Assembly (NCBI GenBank): GCA_027257055.1 | Contig: JAPVLO010000138.1 | Coordinates: forward strand, 7,192,001-7,256,000 | Reading direction: 5' to 3' | Length of the DNA stretch: 64,000 nt | Source of the DNA: Cephalopachus bancanus | Lineage: Eukaryota > Chordata > Mammalia > Primates > Tarsiidae | In this document: positions 1 to 13,058 of the stretch, one piece after another | How the letters are laid out: every line of letters starts with the position of its first letter | Position numbering within the stretch: position 1 is the stretch's first letter | Made by a program: the position numbers and the translations under genes | The notes under the pieces: generated by a model | The model's database searches: none | What the model was told of the DNA's origin: nothing | Seen by the model: only the letters and a program-made list of their open reading frames with translations

Positions 1-22
1 GTGTGTGTGTGTGTGTGTGTGT
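1..22. repeat. (GT)n microsatellite
   Basis: The window opens inside an uninterrupted GT dinucleotide run of 11 units; its true left end lies outside the window. Confidence 0.95.
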
Positions 23-1900
23 TATGATAAAATTATAAATGGAGGTGCTTTGTGATTTCGTTGCCAATTTTTCTTCAAAAATTATGTACTTTGCATTGTC
101 TTTCAATGTACTTTATGTAAGAATGACTTCCAATGTTAACTATTTTCAGAATTCTTTATCTGGATAAAGTTTGCCTATCTTGATCATCTGTTGCTTCTAC
201 TCAGCTTCCTTTTTTTTTTTCTCTGTATACAATTGAAGTTACATAACCCTTAATTTTTATTTTTGCCTTTTCTGTTAAAAAAAATTTTTAAAAAGTAATG
301 ATGAATTGTTAAAGACTGCTTCAAGTTGAATTATACATATTTCTCCTTGTATAAATGTTTAACACAGTGTGTATGTTTTTGTGTTTTTAAGAAATATATA
401 TCTATTATTTAGTGAATTTTAATTAATTTTCACCACAATTCTGTAAGGAATGTCTTCTTTCACATTTTAAAACAGTAAGCAAGTTTCAAAACCATGTTTT
501 AATGTTATCCTTTAATAAATGACCTTTTAAATTATTAGATTAAATTTAACTGTAGATGAGCTCAAATTAGTGAAAGAATAAGAAGAACACACAAAGAAAA
601 AGAACCTTGCAATCTTTAAACTATAATCAAAATTTGAAGCCTTGAAAGTGGGTAGAAGAAAAATAAATTTGTTTTTTAACGTTGTTATATTTTGTTGTAA
701 ATACAATGCACAGATTATAACAAGCTATTATAGCAGTCTAAAATGAAATCTGCCTGCTCATGTCACATTTGAATTTCAAAAATAAAGTACTTGCTGAATG
801 TTGAAAGTTGAATTGAAACAAATGTGGAAAGGTCTTTCTAAATGTCATGCCTACCCTTTTCAAACTAAAATTAATTTATCTCATCAATAAACTGATGTTA
901 TTTTGTACTACAACGATTTGTATAAGGTACCTAAATCTCTCTTCCTGTGGCTAAGAGGTATAAATAACATCTTCTGTCTTTTCAAAGTGAATCATTAGTA
1001 TAGATACTGTCTTTTAACTGTTTACTTGAATAATAAAAAGTCTCCAAAGCCAGTAAATTAATCGCCTTAAAGTTACAGATCTCTAAACATAAAATTTGAC
1101 AGAAAACAAAAAATCATTTAAATGCAAAATTGTAGGAGGACTTTTAAATTTTTTATTTTAGTTACATTTTTGGAGATATTCTAGATTTAGCATTTTTCAC
1201 TTTTTCAAAACATTCTAAATTAATATGTTTTTATTTCCTGTAAAGTAAAAGCAGTGAAAAGTAGTTAAATGTAGATGAGTTTGATTTCCCATTTGTACAG
1301 TTTTACCAAAAATTACATATCATATTGCAGATGTCTTGATTGGAAAGTTCAACAATTTTGACATTAACATTATGCAAAATGTCCTTGGGACTTAATATAA
1401 TTTTATTTTTTAAATTCATTTTTATGAAATGCAATTGCTATTTTTAGGCATTCACTTCTACCAAGTTAATTTTTTCTAAGATATATATATTTCAATAGAA
1501 TTTATAGTTTAAAAAAAACACTTTTTATATATCCATTAGTCAGTCTAAAACCTTATTCTTTCAAAAGCAGATTATTTTTCTGAGCAAATCTCATATAGAA
1601 TGTATCTAATTTTCAGGATAAGATAATGACAATAGAATCAAAGTAAGAAAGTGACTTAAAGGTCATCCAGAACATCTCAAAGGAGCCAACAATTTTACCG
1701 GATTTCCCCCTCAACTGAAATCAATCTCTAATTGATTTACATGTTTGTGTGCAGTTGATAGGAAACAATCATTCCTATCTCTATTTTGTAAATGACAATC
1801 CTGTCCTTTTTGCTTTCATCATTCTTCACAACCTATGTGAGAACTTACTATATACTTTAAAACATAACTTTCACAGTATTTTTCATTTTAAATATGTACA
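23..1900. other. Unassigned AT-rich DNA
   Basis: No open frame, Alu, L1 or LTR signature was recognised here. The sequence is strongly AT-rich with frequent stops in all frames. It may be single-copy intergenic or intronic DNA. Confidence 0.6.
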
Positions 1901-3530
1901 TTTACAGTAAATAATTGTCCGATCAGTGATTATAAATGTTCTTATAGATACTTCTGACTGAATTTGGTTTTCTTATGTTTCTGTGTCTGACATGCAGCCT
2001 AAATGCCTAACAAAGGCTACTTCCACTTAATGTTCTTTAAAAGAGTTCAGGTACCTGAAGGATGTGGATGTCATCTACTGGACAGGTATTTTCCAATCAT
2101 CACATCTTTGCCTTCTATAAGAGGTCATTGGCGACTGTTGTTTACCATGGCGTAGACACAGGGACTAAAATCCTGTTAGGGTCAATGTCACTACTTACAC
2201 AAAAGGCCCATAAGGTTTAAGATATAGAGCAGGCCATACTTCCTTTTATAACTACATTTCTTACTTCCTAGAGCACAAAAACTCATCCAGGTGTTCAGAT
2301 TTTACATGGAACACAACTCAAAGGAGAAAAAGAACGTTGTGTAAAAGATGTGTCATTGGGAGGAAAAAAAAAAGTGAGGTGTCTACCCTACATTGTAGTT
2401 TAAGGAAAACACCACAAAGAATATAAACCTTACAAAAATTATTATGTTGGGCCACATTGTGGTTTTTAACCTTGAACCCTGGCTCTAGGTTCTGCAATTA
2501 TCTGCAAGGGTATGCTTTTCTTCAGCCTAAATGAAACTTTCAGTGTTTGCAAGCATTAGTCTTGATTTAGAATCCATCATCTAGAAAGGTAGAAAGTAAA
2601 TATTCCTTAAAAAATTTGGTCCAACTATTCCAGATGGATTCCAAATATTACATAAAAAACAAGTTTACGGTCTTCAGAATAGATATCTCCAAGAACTGTT
2701 TGGAAAGTAAGGGAGAGTGAAGGAAACTTTGGCATTGCATGTTTTGCAGAAGAGCTTCAACTGTGCCCTGTGGTCCAGAGTGAACATATAGTGATGGGAA
2801 TTCTGAGATTGACTTCCTTTGGGCTGTTTCTACCAGGCTGACACTCTCCAAACCCTGTCCTTTTGGAGTTTTATAGAGGCCTCATTACATGTGTAAGACT
2901 GACAATCATGTAGAAATGTGATTGGACAAAAATCGGTATGATCTCATACTAAGAGACCAAGTTGGGAAACTCAGCAAGCCCTGTCCAGATTTTTCTTAAC
3001 CTCTCTGTGCAGTATTCCTCCATCAGAATACGGGGCAGGATCCTCTCTGGAATAAGGGTTGTTTTACCCACAGTCAGATTAGAGTCCTGCCGTGGGAAAG
3101 TAAAGGAAAAAGGGAAGGTCAGAGAGAGTGTTTCACTTTTCTGGGGCCTGCTTCTAAAGCATGAAATACTCCAACATTATATCAAAAGGCCATAACAAAG
3201 GTGATAGGAGTTATGAGCCAGGATTATGGACAGAAAGCAATAAATACATACATAATCATAATAACACACTGCACATTCCAAACCAACCACAGTTCACGCT
3301 GTCCTAACATGTTATCTACATACTCCTTTTACAAACAAAAACATACTTTACTTTCAAATAAGGACAAAAGGAAATCACACTTTTAAATAACATGATACAA
3401 CTCTCTGTTGCACAACCAAAACCAAGTAATTCTCTTCCCAAAAGAACTTTTAAAATTTCTTTAGGCATATCTGGCAATGTTGATTTACCTGGCATCTCAA
3501 AGAAACTGAACTTTTGAAATAGGTTGATGA
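1901..3530. other. Unassigned; possible ancient LTR-like sequence
   Basis: This stretch is less AT-rich than its left neighbour. The part from about 2880 to 3260 has the look of an old retroviral LTR or internal fragment, but I could not place it in a family. The short open frames inside (67-83 codons) have no recognisable domain and are not called as genes. Confidence 0.3.
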
Positions 3531-3539
3531 TCAGGGTCA

Positions 3540-4470
3540 GCAAAAATGAAGGATGACTGTGGAACATCTTGTACTACAAGAATGAAAAGAAGTGCTAAAA
3601 ATTCATAAGGACTGGGGCATGTCAAAAAAGGGACCCAGGAGTCAACATGACAGAGTTCTCAATGTTCAGAACTAGAATAACCTGAACAAAACAATGAAAA
3701 ATAAAGTACTGAGTCATAACTCAAGGAATAAAATAAATATCTATGTTTTCATACTCATAAATAAGTGACTGAAAAAAGAAATAAATGGCAGAGAAGAAAC
3801 AACTCTTACAGAAGAATTTTGAGTATAAGCAGATATTGTCTCCTCTAGGAAGTGAACCTTAACCCCCTCGCCTTTTTGTTATGGTGAGCTGAACATACGG
3901 TGGAATATGGAAAGAGGAAAACAATAACTTTACAGTTGGGAAATTTGGCAAATGCGCCCTTCCTCAGACAGGTTAACATCACCAGTGATGTCATACTGAT
4001 ATGTGTCCCCTGATGTGATGTAATGGCAAGGGCACCTCATTTCTGCGGCATTATTTACAAAACCCATAACCTAAGTACAATCATGGCAAAAACATCAGAA
4101 AAACCCAAACTGAAAGAAATTCAACAAAATAATTGAAACTTAAGAAAAACTCAGGACTGTCATAAACCACTAGGAAGACAGGATAACTAATTGAAGTATG
4201 GTATCATATATTAGATCCTGGTTAAAAAAAAAGGAGGGGTGCATTAATAGATAAACTGATGGAATCTAAATAAAGTCCGAAGTTTATCTAACAGTAATAC
4301 CAATATTGGTTACTTAGTTTTAGTCAATGTACTACAGTAACAAGACAGTATTAATTGAATGCTATGTTAACTGAAACTTAAACTGAGTATAGGGTATATG
4401 GAACTCTGTACCGTCTTTAAAACTTTTCTTTAAATCTAAAATGTTCCCAAATTTAAAAAATGTAATTGCC
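3540..4470 (+). mobile_element. Old L1 (L1M grade) 3' end fragment
   Basis: The sequence follows the 3' region of old mammalian L1 elements as I know it: a block beginning GGGACCCAGGAGTCAACATG, then a segment containing AACATCACCAGTGATGTCA and CCTGATGTGATG, then a block around AAACATCAGAAAAACCCAAACTG. It ends near the TCTAAAATG A-rich tail. It is 5' truncated and highly diverged, with no coding capacity left. The exact subfamily needs a repeat-library comparison. Confidence 0.65.
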
Positions 4471-4479
4471 GTTTTTGCA

Positions 4480-5175
4480 GTTTTATTAAGCCAGCTACTT
4501 TATAGTGATAGGGAACGTGATAAGTGAAATGAACAGAAGCTCATTGCCAGATTGTTTGCTAAAAAATGCGTTGTGTGGTCATAAGCAATACTATGCAAGA
4601 TATCATGACTATGAGAAAGACATTCTAATGGTTTACAAGTGGTGGTTTGGATAGAAACGGTAAAAGCAAGGAAAACAAATCTATATAATAAAGGGTCTGT
4701 CCCATTATAATGGACATATTTCTGTTAATATGTCACTAGTTTGCACCAGAATGGTGCCATATTAATAGGTCATCTATTAACAAGTATGTCCTGGTAACAG
4801 ATTTGACAACCGGTGGTGGTTCTAACCAGATAGACCTTAGCAATAGCAAGGTTTATGGAGTTGAGTACATGTGTACACACCATCCCTATAAACATTATTT
4901 ATAAACTTACTGGTCATAAACATGGTTGACTGGAGAAAGAAATGTGTCAGTATCCACAGAACAAAAGCTCATATACACCTGATCATTAGGATCTTCATCT
5001 ACTGAGATTTATCGTTAATGAATGCTAACACAAGACACAAGTGTCCACATACTCTGTGCTCAATTGGGGAGTCTATGCATATATCTATTTCCTCCATTTT
5101 CTAATTATCATTCTGTTCACATACCTGACCATTCAACCAAACTATTAATCACTATATATGATTCAATGTAAATAT
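4480..5175. other. Unassigned; possibly ERVL/MaLR internal remnant
   Basis: No frame is open. Around 4840-5110 the texture resembles a decayed LTR-retrotransposon internal region, but no motif is convincing. It lies between two L1 pieces of the same orientation. Confidence 0.25.
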
Positions 5176-7497
5176 ATATCTCTGGAGAAGTTGTCAGGAT
5201 AGCTGCCTAGAGTGTCTCAGCATTTGCTTCTCCCACAAAGAAGGACCATAACAGCAAGCAGATAACTGCACAAAGAATAGAGCTTCTAAGCGAAAACACT
5301 GGAATTCAGCAAGAAAGTGCCAAAGGGTCTCTGAAACATAGAAACTCATGATGGCATCATACAGAGGAAAGCAAAGAAGCAAGCCAGGACTGGCTTAGAG
5401 CCAAGAGGGCCTCCCCATTGCAGGAAGAAGGTAAACAAAAAAGTCCCAGCCATTCAGATTCCCATCACAGATGCCTGAAGTCTAAGCTACAGCAGAGTCC
5501 CTCAGTGCTCACAGACCTTGAATACAGCATACAGAGTTGCCTGAAGTCTGTGGGACTACATCATTCTAAAGAGGGAATTCACACTATTCCCCCCACAAAC
5601 ACCTCAAGACCCCAGCAGCTACAGCAGAGTGCCGTTTTAAGAGCAAAGCTATCATAGGACTAATCTTGTCATGAGGTCCAAAAACTCTTTCTTCTCCTCA
5701 TCCCAGAGGCCCCACCAACACCCCCTCACATCCATTCAGAGGACTGAAGCATTATGACATTAACTGAGCTCAATGGTGTAGCCACGTCCATGGCATCTGG
5801 GTCTCTTTAATACCCCAAACTCTGAGGAACAGGTAGTCCAGCACATCAGGGAGGCTGCCCTCAGGAAACAGGGAGCCAAAGCACATGCTCCCCAGCACCT
5901 GAAAGCCACCAGCCTGGGCCTCATACTCTGTGTGGCCACATCACCCCTCCAGCAGCAGATGCATCATACACTCATGTGTGCCACTGTGCCACTCATGGAT
6001 TAGAGAACTGACCCATTCAGGGCCCATGATCACTGCCTGAAGACCTGATGATTGGCTTCATGGGGACCCAAAGGCTGGTTTACCTGGAACCTTCCACTAC
6101 TGCCACCACTACACTTATACGCATCTACAGCAGCCATCACTAAAGTGTGTGCACACTGTATAAAGAAAACTAAAGATTGGCTGGCCCCAGGCCTACTGCT
6201 GTCAACAATGGTGCCCTGTACATTGTCGGAGAGCCCAGGACCAGTCCATGCATAGCAAGCGGGGGCTCAAAAACTGGTTGCCCCAGATCCTGTGCCACCA
6301 CTGCAGGTGCCTGTGTTTGCCACGTAAGGGTATGAGGAATGAACCACCTGGTCCGTTGCTACACATGCCGCCCAGGAATCTGAGAACAACCCTGCTTTGT
6401 ACCTAGCACCTCTGCAGTCAGGTAAACCCTCCTTATTGAATGACTGGGCCATTATACAGCTTTGCTGTTACCACCATTTGCACATTCCCTTCAAAAAATT
6501 GAGGACAAACTTACTCAGTGTCTCTTTTGTCAGTAAAGTTACACCACAACCTTTATGAGCAATCACACCATAAGCCACTGGTAAACTTGTAGTCACCACC
6601 AATGTTGATACCAGCCAAATAAATCATATGGAGACAACACTACTGTGCCCAACCAGACCAAAGCCAAAGCATGCTACCCAGCTAACACTATAGATACAGT
6701 AACAGAAAATATCTTACTCTACATAAGCTACTCTTTAAAAACGGAAGAAGCAGCTATTATACTAGATGTGCAGATATTATTTTAGGCACACAAGAAACAT
6801 AAAAATAAGCAAGAAAACATAACACCTACAAAAAAGCACAATAATTCTCTAGTACCAGACTCCCCAAAAAAAGAAATTGATAAAATGCCTAGAAAGGCAT
6901 TCAAAATACTGATGTTCAGGAGACTCAAAAAAAACAGCAAGAGTTCATCAGGCTAACAGCAGATGTCTCAGCAGAAATCTTGCAGGACAGAAGAGAATGG
7001 GATGATATATTCAAAGTAGTGGGAAAAAAATCAGTAAAGAATATTACACCCAACAAAGCTATTCTTCAGAAATGACAGAGAAATAATGTCTTTACCATCA
7101 AAGCAAAAACTGAGGGAATTCATTATCACTAGAACAGTCCTCCAAGAATTGGTTAAGGAAGTTCAAATAATTTTGCTTAAGAGGACAATATTTACCATAA
7201 AGAAAATGCAAGAAAATGTAAAACTGGTAGAGCAAGAAACATAGAAATAAGCAAGAAAACATAACACCTGCTATAACACTGCTAGAGTACAGATTCTCTA
7301 GAGAAAAGAATCAAATGTTATTACTACAAAAAAAATCATCGCACTATAAAGTCAAACCATAATAAAGAGGCAGAAAAGAACATAGTATATAAAAAACGAT
7401 CAGAAAAAAATTAATAAAATGACAAGGGTGAGTCCTCACCTATAAGAGCATTAAATGTATACAATTTAATTTCACCATTTAAAAGGTGTAGACTGAT

Positions 7498-7770
7498 GGC
7501 CAGGCACAGTGGCTCACATCTATAATCCCAGCACTTTGGGAAGACGAGATGAGAGGATGACCTGAACCCATGGGTTAGAGACCAACCTGGAAATTTGTGG
7601 GGACCTCATCTCTACAATAAATAAAAAACTTAGCCAGGCATGGTGGCAGATTCCAAATTCCAGTTACTTGGAAGTCTGAGGTGGAAGGATCCCCTAAGAC
7701 CAGCAGGTAGAGGCTGCTCCTGCATGCCACTGCACTCCAGCCTGGGCGACAGAGTAAGACCCCAACTCAA

Positions 7771-7805
<35 letters not shown>

Positions 7806-7806
7806 A
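7498..7806 (+). mobile_element. Alu SINE
   Basis: Dimeric Alu beginning GGCCAGGCACAGTGGCTCA and ending in the CCAGCCTGGGCGACAGAGT block, followed by an (AAAT)n-type tail (about 7766-7806). It is diverged and AluJ-like, an older insertion into the L1M endonuclease region. Confidence 0.9.
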
Positions 7807-7951
7807 TGATATAGATTAGCAAAATAAATTAACCCTTCATCTGTTTAGGAAAACCATTGCAACTCACTGCTGCATTCATTTAATTTTACATAAGTATGCT
7901 CTTTGAGGCTGAAGAAAATCTGCCTGGTTTTCAATGTTAAAATAAAATATA

Positions 7952-8261
7952 GGCCGGGCGCGGTGGTTCAGCCTGTAATCCCAGCACTTTGTGAAGTCGA
8001 GGTGAGATTGCCTGAGCCTGGGAGTTTAAGACCAGCCTGGACAACTTAGTGAGACTGTGTCGCTACAATAAATAAAAAAATAAAACAAGATAAGCTGGGT
8101 GTGGTAGTGTGCATCTATAGTTCCAGCTACTTGGAAAGCTAAGACGGAAGAATTGCCTAAGCCTAGCAGGTCAAGGCTGTGGTGGCTGTGAGTGTGTCAC
8201 TACACTCAAGCCTGGGCGACAGAGTGAGACTCCAACTCAAAAAAACAAACAAACAAACAAA

Positions 8262-8262
<1 letters not shown>
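7952..8262 (+). mobile_element. Alu SINE
   Basis: Second sense-strand Alu in the old L1, starting GGCCGGGCGCGGTGGTTCA and ending GACTCCAACTC plus an A-rich (CAAA)n tail that runs into a (CA)n microsatellite. Both monomers are present, with the CAATAAAT linker. Confidence 0.92.

Positions 8263-8300
<38 letters not shown>
8263..8300. repeat. (CA)n microsatellite on Alu tail
   Basis: A pure CA run directly follows the Alu A-rich tail, consistent with microsatellite birth from a SINE tail. Confidence 0.95.
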
Positions 8301-8301
<1 letters not shown>

Positions 8302-9355
8302 TTTTTGGAGTTATTTCTAAACAAAACTTGACTCCAATATTAATAAGACTTATAAGAAGAAGAATAGAATTCCTATATTTTATAATTCTCTCTTTTTAAA
8401 AATTTCTTGATAAACAGTGCAGCCGCAAACACTACTGGTGAGTATCTACAGCTTAAACAGGGAAAGCATTAAAAGGAAAAAAAAACCAAATAAAGAAATC
8501 AGTCCAATTACATGTTACCTGCAAGAAACTCACTTCACCTATAAAAACACATATAGACCAAAAATGAAGGACTGAACAAAAAACATTTCATTTAAATGGA
8601 CACCAAAAGCTTGGAAGAGTAGCTATAATAATACTTATATCAAAATAAAATAGACCTTATGTCAAAAATATATAAAGAGATGAAGAAAGTCTTTATATAA
8701 TGATAGCAGGGTCAATTTAGCAGCTGAATATAACAGTTGTTAATATAAATGCACCTTACACCAAAGCCCCCAGACATATAAATAAAATATTTGAGCTAAA
8801 GACAGAGATAGACACTAATATGATAACAGTACAGACATTAACACCTCACTTTCATAATTGGACAGATCATATCTAGACAGAAAATAAACAACAAGAACAG
8901 CAAAAAATATCAGTCTTAAATTGCACTATGGAAAATGAACCTGATAACATTTCATCAGAAAGCTGCAGCATTTCATCCAAAAACTGGAAAATTCACATGC
9001 TTTTTAGAAAATAGAGCATTCTTTAGAATGATTATATTAGGTTACAAAACAAGTGTCAATAAACTTGAAAAAAACTTAAATAATTTTAAGTATCTTCTCA
9101 GACTGTATGGACTAAGACTGAAAATCAATCACAAAAGGAACTTTGAAAATTGTACAAATACATGAAAATTTACAAATAGATTCTTGCACAATCACTGAGT
9201 CAATAAAGGAATGAAGAAAAAAGAGTTAGTGAAACAAATAAAAATAGAAACAGACCAACCAAAACCTGTGGGATACAGTATAACTAATGCTAAGAGAGAA
9301 ATTCATAGCAATAAATACTCATATTAAAAAAAAAATCACATAAACAGTCAAACAT

Positions 9356-9413
9356 GAACTCCAAAAACTAGAAAGCAAGAACAAGAACTCCAAAAACTAG
9401 AAAGCAAGAACAA
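9356..9413 (+). repeat. 29-bp tandem duplication in L1M ORF2
   Basis: The block starting GAACTCCAAAAACTAG at 9356 is repeated with a 29-bp period at 9385, almost identically. Confidence 0.85.
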
Positions 9414-12134
9414 ACCAAATAACCAAATGCAAAATTAGTAAGAGAGAAATCATAAGACCAGAACAGAAATAAAATAGAGACAGAAACACAATAAAGAAGA
9501 CCAAACAATTTTAAAAAATAGTCGTTTGAAAGATGAACAAAATATAAAATCCATTAGATTGACTAAGAAGAAAAAAGAGAAAACAGACAAAATCAGAAAT
9601 AAAAAAAGAAAACGTTACAACTGACATCACAACAGTACAGAGGATCATTAGAAAATATTATAAATGGCTATAGAACAGAAAACATAGTGGAAATAGATAA
9701 ATTCCTAAACACATAAAACTTACTGAGATTGAACCATAAGAAAACAGAAAACCTTAAGGCACCAATAACAATTAGCAGTATTGAATCACTAAAGAAAATC
9801 TCCCAACAGAGTAAAAATCAGAACCAGACGATTTTACTGCTCTATTCTACCACACATTTAAAGAAGATCTAATAGCAATTCTTCTCAAAATGTTCCAAAA
9901 AAATGGAACAGAAAGGAATAATTTCTAACTCATTATATAAGGCCAGAGTTACCCTTATATCAACGCAGAGTCACAACAACAACAGAAAAAAAGAAAAATA
10001 CAGGCTAATATTCCTGATGAACATAGTTGCAAAAATTCTCAACAAAATACTAATGAACTGAATGCAACAGCAAAACAAAAAGACAATGTACCGAACAAGT
10101 GGGATTTATCCCAGGAATGTAAGGGTGTTTCAACATATGCAAATCATATATTTTATATTACATCAGCAGAATGAAGAATAAAACTGATATGATGATTCCA
10201 ATAAAAATACACACAAAAAAAGCCTTTGATAAAATCTAGCATCTCTTCATGACAAAAACTCTCAACAAATTAAATATAGAAGAAAAATACCTTAACACAA
10301 TTAAGACCCATGTGTCACAAAACCACAGTTAACATCATATTAAATAAGGAGATTGATGAAATGCTTTCCTCCAAGAACAGGAACAAGAATGGAATGCCCA
10401 CTTTCCCTACTCTTATTCAAAATAGTACTACTAAGTCCTAACCAAAGCTATTAAACAAGAGAAAGAAATAAAGGGCAGCCAAATTGGAAGACAGGAAGTC
10501 AAATTGTACTCTTTGTATATGATGTGACATAATATAGAGAAAAACTTGAAGACTCCACCAACAAATTCTTACACTAGAAAAATTAATTCTGTAAAGCTTG
10601 CAAGATACAAAATCAACTTACAATGATCAGTTGAATTTCTATACATCTATAAAGAACTGCCTAAAAATTTCAAGAGCGTAACCTCATTTATAATAGCGGC
10701 AAAAATAGCTACAAATAAATTCAACTAACAAGAAGAAAACTCTACAATAAAAATGACATGTTAATGAAATAAATTAGAAAGAACACAAAAAACTAGAAAG
10801 GCATTTGATCCCTATGGATTGAAGGAAATAATACTGTTAAAATGATCATATTACTCAAAGAAACAGATTCAGCACATTCCTTACCAATATAGCAATAAAA
10901 TTTTTCACAGAAAAATTTTAAAAAAGAAATCCTAAAATTTATGGAAACACAAAAGACCCCAAATAGACAAAACAATAGTAAGCAAAAATAACAAAACTAA
11001 GGGCATCGTACTACCTGACTTCTTAAGATGCTATTAAGTGATAGTAATTAAAATGGCATGGTGCTGGTATATAAATGTGTAAACCAATAGAACAGAATGA
11101 AGTTGCCAGAAATAAATTAATGTATTTACAACCAACTAATTTTTTACAAAAATGCCCAAAGCATACATTGTAGAAAGGACACCTTCCTCAATAATTGGTG
11201 CTGGGTAAACTGGATATCTAGATGCAGAAAAATGAAACCAGACCCTTTTCTATCACAAAATTAACTTAAAATGGGTTAAAGAATTAAATATAAGACCCAA
11301 AACTATAAAAATCACTTGAAGAAAATATAGGGAATACACTTCAGGACATTGGTCTAGGCTAATATTTTATGAGTATGACTGTAAAAGTACAAACAATAAA
11401 AATATAAATAGACAAATGGGCTTAGACTAAAAGCTTCTACACACCAAAGAGAACAACAGCATGAACAACCTGTAGAAAGAGAAAATATTTGCAAACGATC
11501 CATCTGTCAAGGGACTAATATCCAAAATATAGAAGAAACTCAACAGCAACAAAGACTCTGATTTAAAAATGGATAAAGAATCTGAATAGATATCTTTTCA
11601 AAAAAGACAAAATTTCTAATAAGTATATTAAAAAAAAGCCAACATCATAATCATCAGGTAAATGCAAAACAAAACCACAAAGAGATTCCATGTCAGCCCA
11701 TTTAAAATGGCTATATTCAAAAAGAAAACAAATGCTGGTAGAGCTGAAGAGAAAAGGGATTTCTTATACACTGTTGATGGAATGTAATCTAATATAGCCA
11801 TTATGGATGCCAGTATAGAGGTTTCTCATAAAGCCAAAAGAAAACTACCATATGATCCAGCAGTTCTATTACTGGGTATTTATACAAAGGAAAGGGAATC
11901 AGCACATTGAAGAGATATCTGCATCCTTATAATTATTGCAGCACAATTCACTTGCCAAATATGAAATCAATATTTCCATGAACACATAAATGGATGAAAA
12001 AAATGTGACATATATGCACAATGGAATACTATTCAGCCACATTAAATTCTGTTATTTGAAGCAACATGAATAAAACTGGAAGGCATGCTAAGTGAAATAA
12101 GTTATGCACAGAAAGAGAAACAATACATGTTCAT

Positions 12135-12596
12135 TTTCAAAATTTTTTATTTTATTTTAAAGATGTGGGATACAATTCAGGATTAGGTATACAAGTGGTC
12201 ATTGTTCAGGTAAAGTTTGGGCCTCCCTTTGGTGGCCAGTTTACCTGGTTTGAGATCAGGTAGCCTTATTGATGTTCTGTCACCCACCCCCTACTCTGGC
12301 AGTATCCCACTACTGCCAAACCCTCTCTCATAGCATTATAGTAAATGTTCAGGGTCTGCTTTAGGAGTGAGGACATGTGGTATTCTGTTCTTTGTTGCTG
12401 TGATAGATCACTGAGTATGATAGACCCTAAATTCATGCAATTAATTGTGAAGTACCTATGTCTGTCTTTCATTGTGGCAGCATAATATTCCATTATGTAT
12501 ATGTACCATACTTTTTTCCATCCAGTCCACTTTCGATAGCCAGCACGGTTGGTTCCATGTTTTTGCTATTGTGAATAATGCTGCAATAAATAATAC
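12135..12596 (-). mobile_element. 5'-truncated L1 3' end, antisense
   Basis: On the plus strand it starts at a T/A-rich tail, then GATGTGGGATACAATTCAGG (the complement of the L1 3' UTR end seen at 25860-25890). It continues into the ORF2 C-terminus complement (CATAATATTCCATTATGTAT, then TTGTGAATAATGCTGC). The lineage matches the other antisense tails in the window. An LTR was inserted at or near its 5' end. Confidence 0.85.
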
Positions 12597-12702
12597 TACA
12601 TGTCCTCGTTACAACTTTTTGCCTGACCGGTTGGTGAGCTAGACCCCCAAGGGATATTGCAATAGTGGCCCCCAAGAACTCAGGGACGCCAACAACTTCA
12701 GA

Positions 12703-12895
12703 GGGCCCAAGGAGTGTTACAGCTCTCTTAGTTCAGCAGTAGGTGAGCTGGGCCCTGAGAAGTGTTCACAGCTATGCCAGTTCAGTGGGCTGGTGAGACA
12801 GCCCCCTAGAAGTGTTACAGCTCCCTTGGCCCAGTGGGTTAGCAAGCCAGGGCCTCAAGGACTACTCAAGCTCTCTCAGCGTGATAGGTCCAGCT
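12703..12895 (-). repeat. About four degenerate ~49-bp repeats in LTR U5
   Basis: Units begin GGGCCC/GGGCCT/GCCCCC at about 12703, 12750, 12801 and 12850 (spacings 47, 51 and 49). Each contains an AGTGTTACAGCTC-like core, or a decayed version, followed by a GTTCAG or GCCCAG block. Confidence 0.7.
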
Positions 12896-12971
12896 CTTCT
12901 AGTTCAGCAGTTCTGAGTTCTTATCTCATGCCCAGGAAGAATGTGGACACAGTAGAGTGAATAAGGAGGCA

Positions 12972-12977
12972 TTTATT
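12972..12977 (-). promoter_or_regulatory. LTR polyadenylation signal AATAAA
   Basis: The minus strand reads AATAAA downstream of the LTR TATA box, which gives an R region of about 75-100 bp. Confidence 0.6.
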
Positions 12978-13050
12978 AGTAGACAGGAAAGCTCCTGGCA
13001 GTAGGAGGAGACGTATAGAAGGGTGCAAGCAATGACTCTGCACTCAGGAA

Positions 13051-13058
13051 TTTATATA
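13051..13058 (-). promoter_or_regulatory. LTR TATA box
   Basis: The minus strand reads TATATAAA about 75 bp upstream of the AATAAA signal in the solo LTR. Whether it still fires is unknown. Confidence 0.6.

Larger units (their letters stand above)
7425..12130 (+). pseudogene. Dead L1 ORF2 (endonuclease-reverse transcriptase)
   Basis: This is the decayed ORF2 of the old L1. Recognisable blocks in order are the endonuclease start (split by Alus), then LQETHF-like coding near 8510-8540. The reverse transcriptase region has a GFIPGM-like block near 10100-10120, a KAFDKI-like block near 10220, and a degraded FADD region near 10510-10530. The C-terminal region carries a DPAVLLLGIY-like block near 11860-11885. 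Stops and frameshifts are dense and no stretch longer than about 75 codons is open. It cannot encode a working protein. The element is clearly older than the L1 at 18388-25904. Confidence 0.7.

Noticed and set aside
12703..12895. Possible CRISPR-like repeat array
   Set aside because: The repeats are degenerate, adjacent without spacers, and lie in a retroviral LTR in mammalian DNA.
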